Shown: in pieces, positions 14,569 through 25,312 of the stretch | Position numbering within the stretch: position 1 is the stretch's first letter | Layout: every line of letters starts with the position of its first letter | Assembly (NCBI GenBank): GCA_039545295.1 | Contig: BCIK01000010.1 | Span: forward strand, 310,001-374,000 | Reading direction: 5' to 3' | Origin: Udeniomyces pyricola | Taxonomy: Eukaryota; Basidiomycota; Tremellomycetes; Cystofilobasidiales; Mrakiaceae | Length of the DNA: 64,000 bases | Position numbers and translations under genes: made by a program | Notes under the pieces: generated by a model | Told to the model about the DNA's origin: nothing | Databases searched by the model: none | What the model saw: the letters and a program-made list of their open reading frames with translations, nothing else

Positions 14569-15421
14569 TCATCCGTAAATGAAGCTTGCTCGCTCAATTT
14601 TGTAGGGAGCAATGGTAGTCTGGGGCCATCACGACAACAGCATCGGGATGCTCAGGATAGTTTTCAGCCATGGCGGGACAAAAGATAGCTCGTGTAAGAA
14701 AAGAAAAAAAGGTTTCTTACCGGTCTCGGGTCGAAAGGTTTGACATCTACCTCTTCCATGTTGTCTTCTAAGTCCGTATCCGACTCCTCGCCGTGGCCAA
14801 ACTCCTCTTGGTGATCAAAGATGGAGAAAGTCTTCGACCCCTCGTCCGAAGTCGTCGGAGACAAGCACGCGCTTGGGTTCTCTGATTCCTGTCCAAGTCG
14901 CGCCTGACTGGCGAACAGTGGAGACGGCAAACGTGTCATCGGTCCTTTGAACCTCGCGAACTGTTGAGGGGTCATATCGGGCGTCGGCGGAACGATTTCA
15001 ACGTGGATCTCAATTCTCTCGCCCGTAGAGATGAAGATGTCAGGAGAGAAATGAAGTGGTCGAGGGACGGAGTAAGTTTGATGAATCTTGGAAGAGCTAC
15101 CCGGTGATAAGGCGGGGAATGACGCGGTATCTGTAGATGGGTTTGATGGGAATTGTACCCCGAAAGGGAGAAGGGGAGACGTTGAGGATGATTGGCGGGA
15201 ACGGAAGGAAGAATGTGGGAGAGACTGAACGTATTGGTAGACCTGTAGACGTCAGATTGGGCCAGGAAGGGTGCTCTGAGTGAGTTGAAGATTTTCTCTG
15301 TAAGAACTCGCGGAAGTCAGAGCGCTGAGAATAGAGAACTGACTTCAAGACCAGCTTGAATGCCAAAGAGCAGAAGGAGGGTGGAAAGCACGAGGGCGAC
15401 GATGAGCTCGGAAGACAGCAT
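14569..15421 (-). CDS. Unrecognised single-pass membrane protein, about 216 aa
   Basis: Not recognised. Three exons join in phase: 15421-15344, 15242-14721 and 14619-14569 (26 + 174 + 16 codons, stop TGA at 14571). The start MLSSELIVALVLSTLLLLFG is a membrane anchor or uncleaved signal at the very N-terminus. The rest is soluble: VYQYVQSLPHSSF, a Ser/Pro/Thr-rich linker, then STGERIEIHVEIVPPTPDM, and an acidic patch (EESDTDLEDNMEEVDV) before TTIAPYKIERASF at the end. The open frame across 174 codons and the exact joins support a real gene. An assembly gap begins 38 bp upstream of the start, so a further 5' exon cannot be excluded. The last exon is the least certain part. Confidence 0.55.
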
Positions 15422-15458
15422 TGTGCTTGAATTGGAAAGGGGGGATGAAGGGGGGGGG

Positions 15459-15553
15459 NNNNNNNNNNNNNNNNNNNNNNNNNNNNNNNNNNNNNNNNNN
15501 NNNNNNNNNNNNNNNNNNNNNNNNNNNNNNNNNNNNNNNNNNNNNNNNNNNNN
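15459..15553. other. Assembly gap (N run) flanked by poly-G
   Basis: Ninety-five N bases with about 9 G before and 6 G after. Probably an unresolved long poly-G tract. Confidence 0.95.
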
Positions 15554-16244
15554 GGGGGGACTGCGTGGCAAGGCAGAGAGATGGGGGAATAAACTGAAGT
15601 GGAGTGGAGTGCAAGTGAGGATAGGACAACCGAATCGAATGATGAAAGTAAGGACTGTGGGGAGGACGTCTCCAAGACGAGCGAAGCAAAAAAAAAAACG
15701 AGGGAGGGCGAGCGGAAGGAAGAGCGATCTGTCAGAGTCGGTTGAAGCCAGTTGTTAAAAGGATTCCGCAGGAGAGACCCCAGATGTGAGAACCAAGACC
15801 TAAAGAACCGTTCCAACCAGAGGGGAGCTCAACCAGGGGTCATCAGCAGAAAGGGGGCCAAGCCGCATGTTAGGGGGGAAGTACGGTCAGGCCGGGCAGT
15901 GCGATGATGCAACAATTCCAATTTCTATCTCGCACGCATAGGCATGACGCCTTGCCTAACTAATCTATATGAGGCCATGAGGTGACGTCAGTAGGGGCTG
16001 GAGGGTTGAACTGAGAATCTGAGGATGCCGCTGATGCTTGACTGAGATGATGACGAATATATAGATGTTTAGGATATTGGTTTCGGTCAACCGGATCAGG
16101 ATCTTGCTGGTTACGTAACTGGAGGTAACTGAAAGCTCCGAACTCCATCGGCGTGAAGCGAAACGTCAGCTCATCATCTCTCTTCTATCAATCAGGCGTT
16201 TCTCAACCAGTTCAAACACCCCGTCATTCCACCCACCACAAGCC
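15554..16244. other. Intergenic: region between divergent genes
   Basis: About 690 bp leading to the MAPR gene start. A pyrimidine-rich stretch lies just before the ATG at 16245. No supported coding sequence. Confidence 0.4.
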
Positions 16245-17784
16245 ATGCCGGTGACCTCTGCCAAATCTGACTCGTTCTCGCCCGAGGCCTTTGCTTCACC
16301 CTTCGAGCGCACTAAGCCAGGAGGTGAGCCATCATCCTCTGACAATCAATTCCATTCGTCTGTCTCGCTCGCTCACCCTATGTCTTTCTTCACTTACTCG
16401 CTCGCACGGTCCCTTTGTCACGTCTGCAGAGGCCCCCAACGAACCCGTCTACCCCAAAATCCTCGTCAACGACCGCCTAGTCTCCACCAAACCCGCCAAT
16501 CAACCTTTCCTCAAGTACGCCCGTGATCAAGAGCAACGCACCAAACTCCTCGCCGAACGCCGGGCGTCCGCTGACCTCCAAGCCGCTCAACGCGCCGCAA
16601 AGATTGCTGCGGGCGAACCTGTCGACGACGACAATTCATCATGGGGTCGGGCTATATGGAAGGTGCTCAAGGTGGTGGTCATGGTGTTGATTGTCACTAG
16701 TAGTGCTGGCAAAATGTTCACAGGCTCGCCGGTGTGGGGACAAGAAGACGCGATCGTCAAGGTTTGGACTACCAAGATCAACCCGGTACGTGAGAGCGGC
16801 TATCTGACTATCTTTCGGCTACTTTTTGATTCGGCTTTTGATATGCATGAAGGCAAATCTTGGCGCTGTCATAGCAGATCAAGAGAGGAAACGAACCTGA
16901 ATCGATACTTACCTTGTCTTCTTTTCTCCGACTGACGTTCGCACTCATGTACCTTTTGACGTCCAGCCGCCTCAACGCCAATTTACGCCGAAGCAATTGA
17001 GTCAGTACTCAGGAAAGCAACCAGAGAAACCAATTTATCTCGCCATCGGCGGAGATGTTTATGATGTTTCGGCCGGAAGGAGGATGTATGGCCCTGGGGG
17101 ATCGTACAACATCATGTAAGAACAGGGCCCTTGACAACTTGTTCCCCCCCGATCCTGCCGACAATGGACGATCGTAACTGACTGAAGGCTTGATGTCGTG
17201 GCAACTCTAATGGCGGGAAATAACCTTTTGATCCTTGCAGGGCGGGTAGGGATGCCTCGCGTGCATTTGTAACGGGTTGCTTCCAACCACATCATCTGAA
17301 TCACGACCTCCGGGGTTTGTCAGACGAGGACTTGACGGTAAGTCTCGTGAAGATCCTTCATTTAGATCCATCCTTACTCATATGAAGGCGGGAAAACTTA
17401 TCGTCATTTTCTGCTACGTATTGATCTTCTTGCATCCGTATTCTCCCGTCCCCTTGGATTTCCCCTTGCCTTTCCTCCCAATCCTTACTTGCCCTTGACC
17501 CTCATCTTTCACATCGCCCATAGGCCTTGACCTCATGGAGATCCTTCTTTGCCAATCACGCTAAATACATCAAAGTCGGTCGCGTCACTCTCCCCGCCAT
17601 TGATCCATCGACACCGATACCCGGTCCATGCGTGTCGACGGACCAGGTGTCTGCCAATAGTCAACGCGAGGGAGGCGTAGGCGCTATTCAAGAGGGACGC
17701 GGGATGGGTCAGGGTGCAGGAAAAGGCGCCAAGGCTGCAACCGCTGGTGGGGTCGCCAAAAAGGGAGGCAAACGAGAGCTTTGA
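16245..17784 (+). CDS. Membrane-associated progesterone receptor (MAPR)/cytochrome b5-like protein
   Basis: MAPR proteins (yeast Dap1, mammalian PGRMC1) bind heme through a cytochrome b5-like fold and support sterol P450 enzymes. Five exons: 16245-16323, 16430-16785, 16967-17115, 17241-17337 and 17524-17784; they sum to 314 codons (313 aa). A basic N-domain (LKYARDQEQRTKLLAERR) precedes one membrane segment (VLKVVVMVLIVTS, about residues 105-125). The heme-domain signature follows: FTPKQLSQYSG, IYLAIGGDVYDVSAGRRMYG, PGGSYNIMAGRDASRAFVTG and LTSWRSFFANHAKYIKVG. The tail is Gly/Lys/Ala-rich and ends in KREL, which resembles an ER-retrieval signal. The positive N-side charge predicts a cytosolic N-terminus and lumenal C-terminus, which would make KREL usable; this is inference. 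Confidence 0.88.
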
Positions 17785-18114
17785 GGCGTGTTATACATGA
17801 AGGGCATAAACATGGATTTAGATCTCGCAAGATGATTAACACATGTATTGGCCGTTGGGATGGCGTCGTGATGTTGTCTCCAGGTGGCTGGCGTGATGTG
17901 TAGTATTATTATACTGATCATATCGATGACGTCGATGACGCGTTGAATCGATTGAATCCAGAAGGGACTTGCCACGCGTCGCCTTCCGTCGCGTCCGTTG
18001 AGACGCGCGCGCGCGGCCTTGCTCTCATCCATCCAACGCGAACCCTCACCCCCCCCCCTTGTCCTCCCTCTCGCCCTTCACTAGCTGCATACTTCAAATT
18101 CATCTATCCCAGAC
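17785..18114. other. Intergenic: MAPR 3' flank and SUB1 promoter
   Basis: About 330 bp between two plus-strand genes; no specific element recognised. Confidence 0.4.
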
Positions 18115-19827
18115 ATGCCTGCTCAGAAACGCTCCCGAGTCAAAGTCGAGGATGACTTCATCGATGACGCCGATGCCACCAGCGAACCTGAGAATGACGA
18201 AGAGGACGATCAAGAACCAGTGAGTGATGCTCTAGTAGCAGCGCACACCCTGCCCGACTGCTGTAGCTGTCGTTATGGCTAGACCTAAAGGACCTCTTCG
18301 TCCAATCCACATCTCTACGCACTTTGTCGCTTAGGCCAGAGAGCATGTATGCAATGCTTTTCTTATGTGTGGAGATACCGACCTGACCTTTGATCAATCC
18401 GGATTGGCCCTCGCTCTTCCTTTCTAAACCTTTCAATTACCGATCCATCATCTCATGACCTGCCAACAGACTCCCCCGCCCAAGAAATTGCGAACTAGTA
18501 AAGCTTCTGCTCCGTCAGCATCCGCCGTTGCTGCTGGTCAAGGAAAGAAGAAAGCCGCTTCCCCCGTCAAGGTCCGAATGGCAATGCACCCGTCCCGTTA
18601 TCTACCTTTCTCGCTTGTTCGCCTCGCACCATGATGTAACGAGATGAGATGCATGCATACTGACGACATTCGTACTCTCGCCCAAATCACCATGGAAATC
18701 CTCTTTCCTTTCTTTGGACTTTGACAGAAGACCAAGGTGGAGCAACCATCGGGCGACGTCCAGGAGAATGGTCAAGGAGAACAATACATTGACGTCAGTT
18801 CGATCATTCATGCCCTCTTCCCCGATCATCTGCCTGATTATGACGTTCTTTCTTCCCTTTTTCTTGGTTTTTCAATTGGATTGGAGGGCTCTGCTCATTC
18901 TTCTTATCACTTCTTCGTTCCTCGATACTGATATCGTATCATTGCATTCTTGCTTTATTCCATCTGGACACCCCCCCCCCCCCGATCTGCTATGAGTAGC
19001 TCGGCAAGAACAAACGGGTCACCGTCAGAGAGTTCAAAGTCAGTCCCAATTTATCCCCCTCAAGTTCTCCACCACTCCATATTGATTTCATCGTTTCCGT
19101 CGTCACTGACCCATGTCACGCCGTCCGATCGTTGGTTGTTTCATCAGGGTCAAACCCTCGTCGATATCCGAGAAGTAATTACCCTTCCTATCTATTACTT
19201 CTTTGCCTCGTCGCATCCCACGCTTTTTGAGAAAATCCTCGGCCCCATGGAGTCACAGTATTTCCATCTTACCTTTACCTTCTCTACTCCAAGCCAAATA
19301 TATCCTGCCACACCACTCTCGCATCCCATCTAGCTATCTATATGCTAACGTTCCCGTCTACTTACATTCCCCTCTCTGAACCCCCCCCCCCCCCCCCCCT
19401 TCTTCCTTCCTTGCATCACCACTACTCTCCTGTTCGCTCGTACTTTCGGGTCTTCGCATTTCAAGTTCTACACCGACAAGAACTCGGGCGAGCAGAAGCC
19501 GGGGAGTAAAGGCATCAGTTTGACGCTCGAGTTCGTTCCCCCTCCCCTTTTTTTTCTTCGTCTTTGATCGTGTATTTAGTCCCCTTTTCCGACCTGATGG
19601 GGGCTGAATTAGAATTACGCCTAGGTCAAAGGAAGGAGGAGTTGCTCGGGGAGGGCACGCAAGTGATATGATATAGCAGAGCTGATCAATGTGCTTTTAT
19701 GACTCCTTCCTCAACATATCCTTTTCCGTTTTATGTTTTGTTTTTTTCTTCCTTTTTTTTCGACAAATGTAGGACTTGGAAAGCGCTTTCCGCTGCGATG
19801 ACTAAGATCGATGCCCTGGTGGAGTGA
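18115..19827 (+). CDS. SUB1: Transcriptional coactivator SUB1/PC4
   Basis: Single-strand-DNA-binding coactivator of RNA polymerase II. Seven exons: 18115-18219, 18470-18571, 18728-18793, 19000-19038, 19148-19174, 19466-19530 and 19773-19827, giving 152 aa. The N-half is charged: acidic DDFIDDADATSEPENDEEDD, then Lys/Ala-rich. The PC4 core is split over four tiny exons: LGKNKRVTVREFK, GQTLVDIRE, then FYTDKNSGEQKPGSKGISL and TWKALSAAMTKIDALVE. Exons of 39 and 27 nt sit among introns of about 110-290 nt, so the gene is mostly intron. Donors are variable: GTGAGT, GTCCGA, GTCAGT twice, GTAATT and GTTCGT; the sixth exon has an AAG acceptor. Two introns hold poly-C runs (about 18971-18983 and 19381-19399). 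Confidence 0.95.
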
Positions 19828-20686
19828 TCTTCTGGGTCTTATTGACGACACGTTGTGATACTGCGCGGGCCGGCGTGTCGGTTGCTCGATAAGAACGTGC
19901 AGCCTGCAATTTAGTGATCTGTATATTTATATAAAACGAATATGGAGGGGTACGTGTTATGACAAGTGGATGAGTGAATAACGATTCCGTGTGCATGCGT
20001 TTATCATCTCGTCAACATTTTCGTTCAATAAGGACATGACGATGTTTTTGAATCCATCCGCTTATACGCTGATGACAAGATGCATTTTTTTTTCCCCTGG
20101 GCCTATGTTCGCACTTTATCTTGGATCGATGCGAACTCGAATATCAATAAAGGAGAACGATGCGATATATATGCGATAATGGGTATACTAGAGTTGGTCA
20201 CGAGGATGAGTAGACTATGGGGATCGGAGGAGAGGAAAGGGATCGATGTATGCATGGTCCATGTAAGGGCCGGAATGGGAGGAGGGAGAAAAAGTGTGTG
20301 TGGGTGGGTGTAAGAAGCAAGTGACAGAACGAGGTGGAGATATTATGGAAAGGTAGGATTTCGAGAGAGAACAGATGCGAATGGATGCCCAAAATTGACA
20401 AAAACACAGAGAAGAGAGGAGAGTAATTAACCAGGAAAGCCCTCCTAAAGGAGCTTGACTAATGCGGGATGAGTCCGTGCTCAGAGCAGATGCAAACGTA
20501 GTGGAGAGTCAACGAGAGAGAGAAAAACAACAACATGTGGAGAAGCGAAAAATCCCAGGGAACAGTAGTAGTAGAAGAAGAAAAAGCAAGAATCCAAGCA
20601 AAAGCAGATGAGGCAGTAAAACCGACAAGCAAATTGATGACAAAGGGAAGCCGTTCAAAACACAGAAGGGAAGAGGATTGCCCAGA
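19828..20686. other. Intergenic between convergent SUB1 and PriA-like genes
   Basis: About 860 bp carrying both 3' ends. AT-rich near 19920-20180; no supported gene. Confidence 0.4.
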
Positions 20687-23311
20687 CTAAATGACAAGCT
20701 GGATGGCCACACAAGAGCTGCCTTGAGCGTTCGGAGCGAATCCTCGGTTGCAGGATTTGACGAGGCAAGAGCCTTGGCGACAGAGGACTTCGTCGGCGTT
20801 AGGGATCGTCGAACAATCGATTCCATACGTGATGGCGTTACTTGTAGAAACCCTCCTCGACGAGCTATCAGTGGATTGAGAGAGGAACAGCGAAGAGGTC
20901 GAGAATTGAGAGCAGCCTGGAATGTAGAGATAGGATCGATCCAGATCGTCAGCTTTACAAGGTCTCGTCTGTCGAGCAAAAGAAGGAATTGAAAGGCGGT
21001 AGAGAAAGAGAGAGAGAAAAGGGGCGGGAGGAGGGAGGGCGGGAGGATGGGATGAACAAAAAAATCATACTCACCACCGCAAGATTCGAGGTTAGAAGAA
21101 GTATCGATGCACTCCCAGCCGGTGATCATGCCTGCGCCTTGAATGGGGCACATCGAGAAGCCGACTCGGGACTCGCAAACGGAACGACCTCGGGCGAGAG
21201 CGGATCGTCGGGACATTCGGTAAGTCGGAACAGGGCCATTGGGCTCGCACGTGAACGGACCGGACTTGTGGAAACCCTCGTCGCACTACAAACGTCGGAA
21301 AGGAAGAAAGTTGATTGAGGAAAAAAAAAAAAAAGAGTTAGGATCGGTCGGTTCTTGTGCGTGCATCGAAGCCAAACAAACCAAAGATGAAGAAACAGAA
21401 GACATCTTAGTTGAAAAGCAACGAACAGTAAAGTCGCAGGTGGCTGAGCAGATTCGGGTTCCATGGTCGACTCGAGGGCATCGAGCGGCAGAGTTTCGGA
21501 TCGCAAGTGCCAGATCGGCTTTGGCCTGGCCAGCGAGAAGACCAGAAACGAGCGGGGTGTTGGCAACGAAGTCTGGGAAGAGTACAGTAACGATGCGATG
21601 AAAGAAGAAAGAACGGAAAGTCAGCACACGGGCAATGGGTGTTGTTAATGAGAGAATCCATATAAGAAGATAGACGTACCGGCCACCGCGTTCAAGCAGA
21701 GGCAGACCTGAACGTGGACCAGCGAGAGAAGCTGAAGGTCGATCGAAGCACAGATATCGGCATCAAGGTCGACGGACTAAAGGAACAGATAAGGTAAAGT
21801 CAGCTCAATCACGTAGCAAGCGAGATGTGGCGCCAAACCTGACCAAGATTGCGAGACTTACGACTTGAGTGGGCTGGCAGATACCAGCTCCATCGGCGGT
21901 GTGACTAGCATCGCAGACGCATGTGTTGGAGGGCACATCGAGAATGGTTCCCGTAGCGGAGCAAACTGGAACGGGAACACAAGCGTGGTTGCGGACGACA
22001 AAGCCAGAGGAGCAAGTTGGGTCGTTGATACAGACGTGGTTGCTGAGCTGCTGAGTGGAAGTGCAGACTGGGTCGTTGACGCAGACGTGGTTAACGAGAT
22101 GTTGCGTGCTGGAGCAGACCGGGTCGCTGACGCAGACGTGGTTGGAGATGTACTGGGTGCTAGAGCAAATCGGGTCGTTGACGCAAACATGGTTGACAAG
22201 GCTTTGGGTAGGCGAACAAGTAGGATCATTGACGCAAACGTGGTTGATAAGTTGTTGCGTGCTGGAGCAGACCGGGTCGTTGACGCAGACGTGGTTAACG
22301 AGATGTTGCGTGCTGGAGCAGACCGGGTCGTTGACGCAGACGTGATTAACGAGATGTTGCGTGCTGGAGCAGACCGGGTCGTTGACACAGATGTGGTTGA
22401 TGAGCTGCTGAGTGGAAGTGCAGACCGGATCGTTAACACAGACGTGATTAATGAGTTGCTGAGTGCTGGAGCAGGTCGGATCATTGATACAGTGATGGTT
22501 GACAAGGTACTGGTTCGTGTTGCAAGTCGGGTCGACACAGTTATTGCCCTCAAGGTGCATCCCGTCGGCACACTACAAGATGCATTTCAAAAGAAGGCCA
22601 GAAAAAAAAAGAACAAAAAAGGAAAGCAAGAGAAGTTAGATTTCTATGCAGTATCGGCTGAAGCTGGAGTCAGAGAAAAAGGGGTTACGGCGTACCTGGA
22701 TCGGCTTGCATTTGTTGGCCGAGTTGAGTTTGTAACCCGTATCGCAGGCGTAGCCGAGATCGGAACAAACGACATGGGCGTTTTCAGGAGCTGCGTCATT
22801 TTTGGCGAGGATCTACCAGAGGGAGAGAGCCAAAGCATTCGAATCATTAGCACCAAATATGACCACAGCCTATAGTCGTTCTTATTGGGAGCCGTGACAT
22901 AGGACTTGGACTTACGGATGCTGTAATGTCTGCTCTGGCAGAGGCCGTGTTCATACTGAGGGGTTTCAGGATATCTTTAAAATCGAGTAGAGGCGGAAAA
23001 TGAACACAAAAAGGAGAGGTCAGTCTTCAAGTATGATCAAACAACCTCCCCCCTTCTTCGTTCCTCCCCCATCCAAGTGAAAGATAAGAGAAGAAAGGAC
23101 GCGAGAGGCACTCACCCGTAATAGTGCTCAGACACACGCAGACCTTGACGATTGGGGTAACGCTGATTCTGGCGCAGACATCGGCACTGATATCGTCCCG
23201 AAGCGCGAGGTCCGAGGCGCGGGAAATCATAAGGGGTGACGCAGTAACGAGTGTGGGAATCAAAGTGGTTGAAAGGGCAAGAAAAGCGCCCGAGAGACTA
23301 GAGAGCTTCAT
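20687..23311 (-). CDS. PriA-like cysteine-rich secreted protein with 17-aa tandem repeats
   Basis: Resembles basidiomycete PriA-type proteins, extracellular Cys-rich proteins of unknown biochemical role. Start ATG at 23311; signal peptide MKLSSLSGAFLALSTTLIPT, probable cut after VTASP. The first exon has ADVCARISVTPIVKVCVCLS, echoed later by ADICASIDLQLLSLVHVQVC (about 21770-21690). The exon at about 22808-22697 reads VVCSDLGYACDTGYKLNSAN. The exon from about 22570 carries eleven 17-residue units of the type CSSTQHLVNHVCVNDPV. The C-terminal part has ICSATCDFT joined to CDEGFHKSGPFTCEPNG, GWECIDTSSNLESCGG, GIDCSTIPNADEVLCRQGSC and CNRGFAPNAQGSSC, ending QLVI. The C-terminal pattern (GWECIDT, CGG, DC..IPN) is the PriA hallmark. 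One intron starts GTTCGT (21426-21421). Likely cell wall or extracellular. Confidence 0.82.
21964..22524 (-). repeat. Eleven tandem 51-bp units encoding 17-aa cysteine repeats
   Basis: The unit is C-S/T-S-T-Q-x-L-x-N-H-V-C-V-N-D-P-V. Eleven copies fill exactly 561 bp; the outer copies (CNTNQYLVNHHCINDPT and CSSGFVVRNHACVPVPV) are diverged and the middle ones nearly identical. The period is a multiple of three, so copy-number changes stay in frame. The same repetition leaves long spurious open frames on both strands. Confidence 0.95.
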
Positions 23312-24316
23312 AGTGAGAGATGGGTAGATGAGTGAGGGGCTTGGGGACAAGGGTAGACGATCACGCGGAGATCAATTGGGAGTGTATGGGAAGGGGAAAT
23401 GGAGTCTGCAAGTGAGCAAGGTAGAAGAGGTGATAGAGGAAAGGCAATAATGAAGTCGGAGAAGGTGAGTGTTGATGAGGTATAACACAGACTTTCAGGT
23501 GAGCTGATTTTTATACCACAACATAGGACACGGGAAGGTCTGCAGATCAAGCACAAGATCGACCCGGTCGTTGCCCCTCTCTTCCCTGATCGGGCTCTGC
23601 GGGTAGGGGCATGAGAATTTCGTTTTGGACTGGTTGATCGGAGAATTAACACGCTGAGGAAACCATCGAAAGAACTAGACCAGGGTCAGGGCACCCAAGA
23701 GAAAAAGGAGCAGAGGTGACCAGTATGGAAAGAAACGACAGGGGTGAGGGAAGTTGCGATCGGAATTCTTGCGAGACACGGACACGAACCGCCCAGCCGG
23801 CCCGGACCGATGACCGGTCTTCAATTTGACGGCAAAGGTCGACCAAATTCGTACGAGACACGGATAAATCGACAAATGGCCAAAGGATCAGGTACATTAG
23901 TTGTCCAGATAAGTGCCATGTCATGAAGGCCATGAAACTTGAAACCATCAGATGTCCTCCACCGATGTGTGACACGGCAAGAAAGTGATATGTCGACTAT
24001 GACGGCTCGCGACAGGAGGCAGCGGCGGCGACTAGTGATTGTGCACCATGGCATGAATTTAGAACACCGAGCATCGATGTCTATCAATATATCACTACTT
24101 GGCAGGGTACGAGACGATCGGTAAGTAACGAAGGTCTGGTTTGTGGGTCCTTGTAGCTCATGGGTCGATGAAAGTGAAACAAGACGTTCAGCAGGCCCAT
24201 GACTACATGATCGGGTACCTCCGCCCCCACGATGCTTGCTACAAGTGTCTCTCGGTAGTACAGGGTCCATATCACATACGATTGGATCCTTCCATCTCCA
24301 CAGCATCACCAAGCTT
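23312..24316. other. Intergenic: PriA-like promoter and AGTRAP-like 3' flank
   Basis: About 1 kb. A minus-strand open frame runs from 24633 down to 23821, but it only extends out of frame from the AGTRAP-like exons and is Arg/Ser-rich with no family signature. No gene supported. Confidence 0.45.
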
Positions 24317-25312
24317 CTAGATGCTCTCGTATCCACCCTGACCTGCACGTGCAGGCGGAGGACGGGCGGTCCCGGAAGGGAACGGACTCGCCTGACCAGA
24401 TTCCGCAGATTCAGCCTCGTTGGGTAGCGAGCCAGGCATCGTCCAGACTGTGCGGACAAGATAGAACAACTTCTTAAGCTCATGATTCGTTGAGAGAGGA
24501 GCCGAGTTGTGGATCGAAACGTACTGGGTTCGCCGGTAGAATACTGACCAAAAGTGACTCTTCGCGAAGATATGTTCACTGTTGGGATCCGCGCCGCGAA
24601 GGTCTCGTCGCCGCGCTCCTTCAACGTGGCCAAGCACGATAAGAGAGTAGGGACCTATGTCGAGAAAAAAATATCCAGAGAAAAGAAGCAAAATGATGTG
24701 GTGTACAACAGATTGGTGAGTGACAAACTTTGCTTCCCACAAACTCGCGAGAGATGGTCGATGAGCATTGAATGAGAGCTCACTTTGAGCAAAAAGTTGA
24801 CGATCGTGAGCATCCAGATGACGCCACCTTGTTGCCAACCTCGTCTGATCAACCAGACGAGATCCAGGGGTATCGAGATTCCGAGAAAGGTCACAAAGAG
24901 TCGGAAGAGCTGGGTGTTTGAGGACAGGACGGAGAGGTTCTCGGCGATAAGACCAAAGATGAAGAGCTCGAGATCTAAACAGGACATCAACGAGAAGAGT
25001 GAGCGCTTATACGAGAATCAAGAAAAGGCTAGACGTGCAAAGGATGAACACACTATAGCGAGGTGACTTGAAGGCAGCCAGAACAAGGGAGATCGTCTGT
25101 AGGTTGGCATGGACAACAATGTGCGGATGTAAGTCAGTAAATGGATGAGTGCTGGGCTTCCGAGGATCGATAGCGGCAACAACTCACCGCATGGACGGCC
25201 AAGCACGTTGGCGTATCACTAAGAAATCATGGCGAGATCAGCTAAGGATCGTGGTCGAGGCAGAGATGTGGTCTGAAAGTGGGATGACTGACGTGTTGCT
25301 GAAGGAAAGCAT
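24317..25312 (-). CDS. AGTRAP-like multi-pass membrane protein
   Basis: Resembles the type-1 angiotensin II receptor-associated protein family, small membrane proteins whose fungal role is unknown. Start ATG at 25312 (MLSFSNT, 20-nt exon), joined in phase to DTPTCLAVHA, TISLVLAAFKSPRY, then NLELFIFGLIAENLSVLSSN, FRLFVTFLGISIPLDLVWLI and VIWMLTIVNFLLK. This continues as VPTLLSCLATLKERGDETF, matching the LLLKPLSCCFVYHMYRERGG region of the mammalian protein, and ends WTMPGSLPNE ... GQGGYESI with stop at 24319-24317. I see about four membrane segments and a short disordered Pro/Gly tail. Donors include GTCAGT, GTGTGT and GTGAGC. The conserved middle and the YESI-type end make the family call fairly good. 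Confidence 0.72.

Noticed and set aside
21865..22875. 336-codon plus-strand open frame opposite the PriA-like gene
   Set aside because: It is the antisense shadow of the 51-bp repeats; the minus strand has signal peptide, cysteines and splice joins.
23821..24633. 270-codon minus-strand open frame
   Set aside because: It overlaps the AGTRAP-like exons and then reads into non-coding sequence; Arg/Ser-rich, no motif, and a GTCAGT-AG splice gives a better product.
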